Shown here: piece by piece, positions 7,841 through 12,886 of the stretch | How the letters are laid out: every line of letters begins with the position of its first letter | Position numbering within the stretch: the stretch's first letter is position 1 | Position numbers and translations under genes: made by a program | Assembly: GCA_025350445.1 (NCBI GenBank) | Contig: JANXXV010000181.1 | Location: 1 to 12,886, forward strand | Direction of reading: 5' to 3' | Length of the DNA stretch: 12,886 bases | Origin: Bryobacteraceae bacterium | GTDB taxonomy: Bacteria; Acidobacteriota; Terriglobia; Bryobacterales; Bryobacteraceae | The notes under the pieces: generated by a model | What the model was told of the DNA's origin: nothing | What the model saw: only the letters and a program-made list of their open reading frames with translations | Databases searched by the model: none

Positions 7841-10800
7841 AGATTCTGAACCTCGATCTGATCGCCTTCGGCCCTTTCACTGGAAAGTCGCTCAACTTTC
7901 AGGACACAGCCGCGAACCTGCACGTCATCTACGGCGCGAACGAGGCAGGGAAGAGTAGCACTTTGCGCGCCCTGTCAAATGTGCTCTACGGAATTCCGCA
8001 GGATACGAATGATAAGTTCCTGCATCCATACGACGATCTAAGAATCGGTCTGACTCTGGACTCGGAAAACGGCCCCATCAAAGTGATTCGTAGGAAGGGC
8101 CGCGCAAACAGCCTGCGGCGCAACGAAGCATCGGAACCGGTCTTTCCACCCGCGGAGTGGTCCGCATTGCTCCCTGTTGAGGATCGCGGTCTTTTCGATC
8201 AGATGTTCGGGGTAGATCACGCTGAGATCGCCAAAGGCGGCAAGCTACTACTCTCCAGCGGCAGCGACATGGGTGGGCTGCTCTTTGCCGCGGCTGGAGG
8301 TGTGGACCGCCTGCGAGCGGTGCAGGCGGAACTCCAGAAGTCCGCCGATGAACTCTTCACGAAACGGTCCTCGAAAGCATACATCAACAAAGCGGTCGCT
8401 GATTTGAAGGTGGCAGTCGCGGCCATCAAGCAATCGTTGTTGCTTGTCAGCGGATACAAGCAATTGCGGGATTCGGTGGAAGAGGCCGACAATCAATCGC
8501 AAAAACTCGAGAAGGCAATCCGCGAAGCGAGTCTCGAAGAGCAGCGCCTGCGGCGTCTACACCAAGCCTTTCCGCTGGTGGCCAAGCGCCGGCAGCGCAT
8601 TGAGCAATTGAAACAGCACGATGGTGGCCGCATGCTGCCGGGGGATTTTTCGGATCGATATCGAAAGGCCCACGACGAGTTTCTGCGGTCTAATTCCGAG
8701 ACGGCATCTCAGACCAGGGACATCGAAGGCCTGCAGGCGAAGATCGACGCGACACCGGTTGCGCTGGCGATATTGGAACGCGAGAGCGAGATCGATTCGC
8801 TGTATCAGCAGTCAGGCGCGGTAAAGGAGGGCGCGGACCACCGTGTTCGACATGAGCTTCGTCTAGAAATATCCCGCGCGGAAGCTGTCACCGTTCTGAA
8901 GTACATCGGTGTGCAGACGACGCTGGAAAGCGCCTCGGAACTCCGGATTACGGACCCCGCCCAGAAGCGCATCTTTACGCTGAGCACGAGTAAGAAAGCA
9001 GCGGACCAGGCCGTAGCTTCCGGTATTCGGGACTTGGAGAAAGCGCGCGGGGAACACCGTAAGGCAACCGAAGAGACGGCTGGGCTCGCCATGGCCTTGG
9101 ACACAGTCGCTCTGGAGGAAGTGCTCGCAATGGTGCCGCCAGGCCGCAATCTGGAAGCGGAACACGCCTCCGAATCGAACGAGGCAGCGTTAGCAAGGAT
9201 GGAACTGGAGCGCGGCGTCTCAGCCCTGCCGGGTTGGAATGGAACGGTGGAACAGTTGGCGGCGGCGCCGGTGCCGCTGCTCGAAACCATCGCGGAATTT
9301 CAAAACACGTTCTTGGAATACGCAGCGAAGGAGAAAGCACTCCTTGCGGAGCAGACACGCCTCAAGTCCGACCAAGATCAACTCGAACGCGATTTGCGGA
9401 GGATCGAACAGGAACAGGAAGTCCCCACTGAGCAGGACCTGGCTCTCAGTCGAACCAGCCGCGATTCGGAGTGGCAAACCATCCGGACAGCATGGTTCGA
9501 TGCGCTTCCCGTCAACGGCCCGGCGCTCGCCTCGTCGTTCGAGACTTCCGTTCAGACCAGCGATCGGATTGCCGATCGATTGCGGCGTGAAGCCACGCGT
9601 GTCAGCGAAAAGGCGGGGCTGCTGGTGAGTCTGGAGCGCCTGAAAGAACAACGGGCAAATCTGGAGATGCACGTGGAAGCGGCGCAGCGCGCAAACGCGG
9701 AGCTTCAGCGGAAATGGGAATCCTGCTGGAGCGCATCCGCCGTGTCGCCGCGGACACCACTGGAAATGCAGAGCTGGTTGCGTCAACGCGATTTGATCCT
9801 GGGGAAGAACCGCGAATTGCAGCAGCGACACGCGAAGGTTGCCGGTCTGCACGAATCCATCCTCGGCATTCGGCTAGCCTTGATTCCAAAACTGGAAATG
9901 ACAACGGGCATCCCTATCGATGCCGCCGCGCCGCTGTCGGCACTGGCCGCACAGGCGAAGCGGGCGGTCACGCGGCAGACCGAACTCCGGCAGCGAAAAG
10001 CCACCTTGCAGTCCGATGTCAACCGATCCGCCGGGGCGATCGCCGACCATGAAGATCGACTGAAAACCGCAATCGGCGAACTTTCCAATTGGAAGCGCCA
10101 GTGGAGTGAAGCGACGGAGAAACTGCCCATTCGACGGGATGCTTCGCCGGAAGAGGTCAATGTCGTGCTGGAGCGGATCACCTCACTGATGGCGACAATC
10201 GATGAGATGGGAGGGCTCGAGGACCGCATAGGCAAGCTAACAAAGAATGAGGCGGCCTTCTGCCTGAAGGTAACCAGTCTGGTGGAATCGGCGGGGTTTG
10301 AGATACCGGTTGAGAATCCCTATGCGGCAATTGGCAAGTTGCACACAGAACTTCAGAAGAACCGAACCCACAGGGATCTCCTCAAGACGTTCGTGAAGCA
10401 ATCGGAGGAAAAGCAGAAACTTGTCGAACGCTCGCGCGAAAAGGCCGTGGCCTGCACTGCTCTGCTTCTAGAGCTTTGCAAGGAGGCTGGTGCCGCGGAC
10501 GTGGATAGTTTGCCCGACTGCATCGAAAAGGATGCGCAGAGGCGCCGGATCACAAGCGAACTCTCGGATCTCGAAGACCACCTGGCCAGTTTCGCCGGTG
10601 GAGAGACCATCGCACAGTTAGTTGCCGATCTTGCGGCGCTCAACGTCGACGAACTACCGAATCAGATTGCCCAGCTTCAGCAGCAAGTAGAAGCAGCCCG
10701 GAAGCAGAAGGCGGCCTGCGACCAGTCGCTTGGCGCATCACGTCTCGAACTGAAGCAGAAGGAAGATGCCGGGTCCGTCGGTCAGGCGGCTGAAGACGCG

Positions 10801-11322
10801 GAGCACCTGCGCAGCAGAATCGTGAATCTCACCGGCGAGTACGTTCGTCTCCGGCTTGCCTCTCGCATTCTCGCGAATGCAGTGGAGCGCTACCGCGAGA
10901 AGAACCAGGGTCCGTTGTTGAAAACCGCCGCAAAGCTTTTTCGCCAACTGACCGGCGATTCCTTTGAAGACCTGCGGGTCGATTGGAACGACCAGGGCGA
11001 AGCCGGTTTAGTGGGCATTCGCAGCATTACACACAAGCAAATCGGAGTCGAGGGAATGAGCGAAGCCACGCGCGATCAGCTTTTCCTCGCGCTGCGCCTG
11101 GCCTATGTGGTGAACTACTGTGATTCGCATGGGCCAGTTCCATTCATCGCGGACGACGTCCTGATGACCTTTGATGACGCGCGCGCCACCGCTGCACTTA
11201 AAGCGTTGGAGACACTCTCGCAACACACGCAGGTACTCCTGTTCACGCACCACAAGCACCATCTCGAACTGGCTAACGCAGGGCTCACGCCAGCCGCTTA
11301 TTGTGTCCACCATCTGTTTTGA
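7837..11322 (+). CDS. yhaN: YhaN-type SMC/Rad50-like AAA ATPase
   Basis: A 1161-residue partner of the nuclease encoded upstream. The N-terminal half of an ABC-type head carries Walker A GANEAGKSS (residues 33-41, Lys39). A long, mostly charged coiled-coil region with Glu/Gln/Arg-rich heptads occupies roughly residues 165-1010. The C-terminal half of the head has the signature EGMSEATRDQLFLALRLAY (Ser1075), Walker B PFIADDVL (Asp1106, Asp1107) and a switch His1138 in LLFTHHKH. This is the layout of AAA_27/YhaN proteins, related to Rad50 and SbcC. I found no CxxC zinc-hook motif in the coiled coil, as expected for YhaN and unlike SbcC/Rad50. It is about 200 residues longer than Bacillus YhaN (about 963), the extra length being coiled coil. 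The start is GTG at 7837, overlapping the nuclease stop by four bases. The likely role is ATP-gated binding and processing of DNA ends. Confidence 0.92.
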   Translation: MKILNLDLIAFGPFTGKSLNFQDTAANLHVIYGANEAGKSSTLRALSNVLYGIPQDTNDKFLHPYDDLRIGLTLDSENGPIKVIRRKGRANSLRRNEASEPVFPPAEWSALLPVEDRGLFDQMFGVDHAEIAKGGKLLLSSGSDMGGLLFAAAGGVDRLRAVQAELQKSADELFTKRSSKAYINKAVADLKVAVAAIKQSLLLVSGYKQLRDSVEEADNQSQKLEKAIREASLEEQRLRRLHQAFPLVAKRRQRIEQLKQHDGGRMLPGDFSDRYRKAHDEFLRSNSETASQTRDIEGLQAKIDATPVALAILERESEIDSLYQQSGAVKEGADHRVRHELRLEISRAEAVTVLKYIGVQTTLESASELRITDPAQKRIFTLSTSKKAADQAVASGIRDLEKARGEHRKATEETAGLAMALDTVALEEVLAMVPPGRNLEAEHASESNEAALARMELERGVSALPGWNGTVEQLAAAPVPLLETIAEFQNTFLEYAAKEKALLAEQTRLKSDQDQLERDLRRIEQEQEVPTEQDLALSRTSRDSEWQTIRTAWFDALPVNGPALASSFETSVQTSDRIADRLRREATRVSEKAGLLVSLERLKEQRANLEMHVEAAQRANAELQRKWESCWSASAVSPRTPLEMQSWLRQRDLILGKNRELQQRHAKVAGLHESILGIRLALIPKLEMTTGIPIDAAAPLSALAAQAKRAVTRQTELRQRKATLQSDVNRSAGAIADHEDRLKTAIGELSNWKRQWSEATEKLPIRRDASPEEVNVVLERITSLMATIDEMGGLEDRIGKLTKNEAAFCLKVTSLVESAGFEIPVENPYAAIGKLHTELQKNRTHRDLLKTFVKQSEEKQKLVERSREKAVACTALLLELCKEAGAADVDSLPDCIEKDAQRRRITSELSDLEDHLASFAGGETIAQLVADLAALNVDELPNQIAQLQQQVEAARKQKAACDQSLGASRLELKQKEDAGSVGQAAEDAEHLRSRIVNLTGEYVRLRLASRILANAVERYREKNQGPLLKTAAKLFRQLTGDSFEDLRVDWNDQGEAGLVGIRSITHKQIGVEGMSEATRDQLFLALRLAYVVNYCDSHGPVPFIADDVLMTFDDARATAALKALETLSQHTQVLLFTHHKHHLELANAGLTPAAYCVHHLF

Positions 11323-11346
11323 TTACAACCGCGCTTTCAAGAGCTT

Positions 11347-11580
11347 CTAGAGGCGTTGCAACCGCGTCTCGGCATCCCCAAAGTGATCCAGCTTGACTCC
11401 CATCCAATCCATAATCGAAATGTACAAACTGCACAGCTTCCGGTTCTCATCCCCGTCCTTCCAGTAATCGAGCGTGCCGCCCAACCCTCCAGCCGGCACC
11501 AGCGGCAGTCTTGGATTGTCAAACTTCCCGCCAATCCACATGTTTGAGAGGAACATCACGCACGAATGAACCAGCACCCT
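11347..11580 (-). pseudogene. DUF1552-like protein, C-terminal remnant
   Basis: On the minus strand about 78 codons read into a normal stop (TAG at 11349-11347). The product resembles the C-terminus of DUF1552 (PF07586) proteins, secreted proteins of unknown function frequent in planctomycetes and acidobacteria. The similarity covers VLVHSCVMFLSNMW, LPLVPAGGLGGTL and ENRKLCSLYISIMDWMGVKL, ending FGDAETRLQRL. This call comes from recall of the family pattern and is moderate in confidence. Full-length members exceed 400 residues, so more than three quarters is missing. The frame continues upstream without recognisable homology to a stop near 11664, passing through a 40-base repeat (11607-11646), so the truncation point lies close to 11580. 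The stretch between GGTL and DYWKDG may also have lost a few residues. It converges on yhaN, with 24 bases between the two stops. Confidence 0.6.
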
Positions 11581-11606
11581 GCCATACCCATCCGGCGTGC
11601 TGTCTC

Positions 11607-11646
11607 TTCGAACTTTGTTGGCCTGCCAGCCTCCGGAGGTTAGAGC
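11607..11646. repeat. 40-base imperfect direct repeat, copy A
   Basis: Begins TTCGAAC and ends GTTAGAGC. It matches 12436-12475 at 33 of 40 positions in the same orientation, without gaps. A GCCATA follows on the low-coordinate side (11581-11586), as it also does for copy B with an 8-base longer spacing, so similarity may extend beyond the core. It abuts the broken end of the DUF1552 remnant. From 11647 to 11804 I see no gene. Confidence 0.65.
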
Positions 11647-11804
11647 AATGTCTCTGCATATTCAGACACTTGTGACCGCATAAGGCATATCGGTCGGAAA
11701 GTGCGAAGCGGGAAAAGCACTTGGTCTTTATGTGTATCTCCGACGAGGATAGCAGCGCCACCGAGCGCCCCGTCAAGGAATGATCGTGCCACGCCCTCCC
11801 ACTC

Positions 11805-11836
11805 TGGCATTCTGGTATTATGGCATTATGGCAATG
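11805..11836 (+). repeat. Four tandem 8-base units over the antitoxin promoter and start
   Basis: Units: TGGCATTC (11805-11812), TGGTATTA (11813-11820), TGGCATTA (11821-11828) and TGGCAATG (11829-11836). The array is contiguous and ends exactly with an in-frame ATG. Direct repeats of this size at a toxin-antitoxin start are a plausible operator for a ribbon-helix-helix antitoxin; that role is inference. Confidence 0.6.
11813..11829 (+). promoter_or_regulatory. Candidate extended -10 promoter(s) for the toxin-antitoxin operon
   Basis: Two overlapping extended -10 elements (TG, one base, hexamer) are seen: TATTAT at 11816-11821 preceded by TG at 11813, and CATTAT at 11824-11829 preceded by TG at 11821. 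No convincing -35 lies 16-18 bases upstream, which extended -10 promoters tolerate. Transcription from the first would begin about 11828, at or next to the ATG, giving a leaderless or nearly leaderless mRNA. No Shine-Dalgarno sequence precedes the antitoxin, which fits. Confidence 0.4.
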
Positions 11837-12064
11837 AAGAAAATGACCTTCAGCGTTCCCGAGCCGTTGGCGATGCAGCTTCTGCGCAGAGTTGCCTCAC
11901 GCGACCGTTCGCGTTTCGTAAGCGAGGCCCTGGCCGCACGACTGGAAGCGCGCGACGTTGAGTTGATCCGTGCCTGCGAGATTGCGAATCAGGACTTGGA
12001 TGTGGCCGAAATCGAGAAAGAGCTTGACGGAATCCGCGATGGGATAGCAGAACCATGGAAGTGA
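11828..12064 (+). CDS. Ribbon-helix-helix-like antitoxin partner of MazF
   Basis: A small protein (78 residues from the ATG at 11828; 76 from 11834) whose N-terminus MKKMTFSVPEPLAMQLLRRV looks like a CopG/ribbon-helix-helix DNA-binding strand and helix. SRFVSEALAARLEARD forms the second helix. The acidic C-terminal half, with DLDVAEIEKELDGIRDG, is the usual toxin-wrapping segment. Such antitoxins neutralise the cognate toxin and repress their own operon. The frame is open back to an ATG at 11780, but that version would prepend a non-family sequence upstream of the likely promoter; 11828 or 11834 is preferred, with no ribosome binding site at either. It overlaps mazF by ten bases. The sequence match to any named antitoxin is weak; the assignment rests on size, fold pattern and the adjacent toxin. 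Confidence 0.75.
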   Translation: MAMKKMTFSVPEPLAMQLLRRVASRDRSRFVSEALAARLEARDVELIRACEIANQDLDVAEIEKELDGIRDGIAEPWK

Positions 12065-12390
12065 TTCCGGAGCGCGGTGATATCTGGTGGGTAGCCCTGG
12101 ATCCGACGTTCGGTGCGGAGATTCGCAAGACACGCCCCTGCGTTGTAATTTCGGTGAGGGTGCTAAACGAAAGGCGAAGGACGGTGATTGTTGTCCCGCT
12201 GTCGAGTTCGCCCAAGGCCAGCCCGCCGATACTGATCCCAATCTCCTGTGATGGGCACCCCGCAGTGGCGGTGAGTGACCAAGTCCGGGCGGTGGCAAAG
12301 GAACGCCTGCGAAGCCGGCTGGGTGTAGTCACAACGGAAGAGATGGCGGCACTGGAGGATGGCCTTAGGCAAATCATGCAACTCGGGTGA
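12055..12390 (+). CDS. mazF: MazF/PemK-family endoribonuclease toxin
   Basis: A 111-residue protein with the full PemK_toxin (PF02452) pattern. ERGDIWWVALDPTFGAEI (residues 6-23) is followed by KTRPCVVIS (25-33, with the family Arg at 27), a core strand TVIVVPLSSS (43-52) and SDQVRAVAKERL (74-85) near the end. MazF toxins are ribosome-independent, sequence-specific mRNA interferases that act in the cytoplasm and are held inactive by the upstream antitoxin. In many relatives the core strand reads PLTS; here it is PLSS, a conservative change. The gene overlaps the antitoxin by ten bases, so translation is coupled. Length and motifs are normal, so the toxin appears intact. The module lies between two 40-base direct repeats. 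Confidence 0.92.
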   Translation: MEVIPERGDIWWVALDPTFGAEIRKTRPCVVISVRVLNERRRTVIVVPLSSSPKASPPILIPISCDGHPAVAVSDQVRAVAKERLRSRLGVVTTEEMAALEDGLRQIMQLG

Positions 12391-12435
12391 CGCAGAGCCG
12401 GGCCATACGCGTTTGGCTCCCCATCGTGGAAGCGT

Positions 12436-12475
12436 TTCGAACATTGTTGGTCTGCCCGCCGCCCGAAGTTAGCGC
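12436..12475. repeat. 40-base imperfect direct repeat, copy B
   Basis: Begins TTCGAAC and ends GTTAGCGC. It matches copy A (11607-11646) at 33 of 40 positions, with mismatches at repeat positions 8, 16, 22, 26, 29, 32 and 38. It starts 45 bases after the mazF stop; the remaining bases up to 12544 hold no gene that I recognise. Confidence 0.65.
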
Positions 12476-12544
12476 GGCCCTCCAGTTCATTCAAGCTCTT
12501 GCGGCTGCCTGAGGCGCGACGCCGATTCGCAGAGCGGACGGGCG

Positions 12545-12886
12545 CTATGCGAGGAGCGTGGTTGCTGCGTGAACAGCAGCCAGCGCCTGGTCCATAGTGG
12601 CTACGGAAGCGCCGTGTTTCCGAGCCAACAGCACAAGGTAAGCGTCAGTGACCTGCTTATACCCGGCGATTCCCGTGGTGGGCTTGTCGAGATAAGAAAA
12701 ATCGCCCGACCGGAATTCGTGCCGCGGGAGGCAGGAAATGGATTCGAGCAAAAGCTTTGCGGATTCCGCCGTCGCCTCCAGACCGGCGCGTAAGTGGAAA
12801 CGGAAAAGCGCGCCTTGCGTGATGGGGCATGTTGCAAACCGGTGCCCCTTGCGGAACCACGCTGCCGCGCGCGCGTTCAAACTGTG
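12545..12886 (-). CDS. PIN-domain (VapC-like) ribonuclease toxin, 5'-partial
   Basis: The minus-strand frame is open to the right edge (it reads HSLNARAAAWF at the edge), so the N-terminus with the first catalytic Asp lies outside. Visible PIN landmarks are the helix ARAAAWFRKG, the strand FATCPITQGALFRF, and KQVTDAYLVLLARKHGASVA followed by TMDQALA. These carry the late acidic residues of the metal site (Asp in TDAYL and in TMDQ). VapC-type toxins are Mg-dependent RNases, typically cleaving tRNA or rRNA, kept in check by a small DNA-binding antitoxin usually encoded just upstream, here beyond the window. The family Glu often found in CPLTE is Gln in CPITQ, a variant I believe occurs in this subgroup. 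It runs opposite to the mazF operon, with 154 bases between the two stops. It ends at TAG (12547-12545). Confidence 0.85.
   Translation of the reverse strand, partial: HSLNARAAAWFRKGHRFATCPITQGALFRFHLRAGLEATAESAKLLLESISCLPRHEFRSGDFSYLDKPTTGIAGYKQVTDAYLVLLARKHGASVATMDQALAAVHAATTLLA

Noticed and set aside
9220..9852. 210-codon minus-strand frame inside the ATPase gene
   Set aside because: It is a GC-driven shadow of the yhaN frame; the product is Arg/Pro/Cys-rich with no recognisable motif. The same holds for the other long antisense frames over yhaO, the permeases and mazF.
8300..10900. Rad50/SbcC zinc hook in the ATPase coiled coil
   Set aside because: The Cys residues in this region are scattered singly or far apart; there is no CxxC pair, so the SbcC assignment was replaced by YhaN.
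11607..11646. tRNA T-arm or tRNA fragment (GTTCGAA on the minus strand)
   Set aside because: No acceptor, anticodon or D-arm can be paired around it in either repeat copy.
11519..11776. 85-codon minus-strand frame overlapping repeat copy A
   Set aside because: It crosses the DUF1552 remnant in another frame and shows no family motif; composition looks random.
11780..11827. Upstream start (ATG 11780) for the antitoxin
   Set aside because: It would add 16 residues unlike the ribbon-helix-helix N-terminus, encoded largely by the promoter-like tandem repeats, and has no ribosome binding site.
12395..12419. Terminator after mazF (GAGCC…GGCTC)
   Set aside because: Only a 5-base stem with a 15-base loop and no T-run; not convincing.
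11607..12475. Integron attC sites flanking a toxin-antitoxin cassette
   Set aside because: The ends (TTCGAAC and GTTAG) vaguely resemble attC cores, but they do not fit the RYYYAAC/GTTRRRY pair and the interior has no inverted symmetry, which is essential for attC folding.

Overview
The window reads like a chromosomal segment of a GC-rich soil bacterium. The best guess is an acidobacterium of the Bryobacterales/Solibacteraceae type. The pointers are remnants of the ECF sigma factor plus PD40-repeat kinase pairs typical of that group, a DUF1552-like remnant, and long runs of ATGA-coupled genes. This placement is inference from gene content; no marker gene is present.

Region 1 (1-4833) is a plus-strand operon in which every junction is a 4-base ATGA overlap. 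It holds the C-terminal part of an S9-family (DPP IV-like) serine peptidase cut by the window edge, thiamine-phosphate synthase (thiE), and two different APC-superfamily amino-acid permeases (one LAT/SteT-like, one CAT-like). Peptide hydrolysis plus amino-acid transport makes sense together; thiE is the odd member. The 3' end of thiE carries two back-to-back GC-rich hairpins that encode an extra C-terminal tail.

Region 2 (4864-5520) is a genomic scar. The N-terminal third of an ECF sigma factor is joined in frame to the extreme C-terminus of a PD40-repeat protein, probably its partner kinase, with a TAG stop where a conserved Tyr codon is expected. Region 3 (5580-6551) is a Tat-exported amidohydrolase-2 protein whose last metal-site motif looks damaged.

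Region 4 (6602-11322) is a two-gene unit: a YhaO-type Mre11/SbcD-like phosphoesterase and a 1161-residue YhaN-type ABC/SMC-like ATPase, overlapping by 4 bases (GTGA). Together they should form a DNA-end-processing complex without a visible zinc hook.

Region 5 (11347-12886) is accessory. It contains a minus-strand C-terminal remnant resembling DUF1552 proteins and a ribbon-helix-helix-like antitoxin with a MazF toxin. A minus-strand PIN-domain (VapC-like) toxin runs off the right edge. The antitoxin/MazF pair lies between two imperfect 40-base direct repeats, one of which adjoins the truncated end of the DUF1552 remnant, as if a cassette had been inserted. The antitoxin start is embedded in four tandem 8-base units that also look like extended -10 promoter elements, suggesting a nearly leaderless, self-repressed transcript. 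I saw no rRNA, tRNA, CRISPR array or complete insertion sequence.
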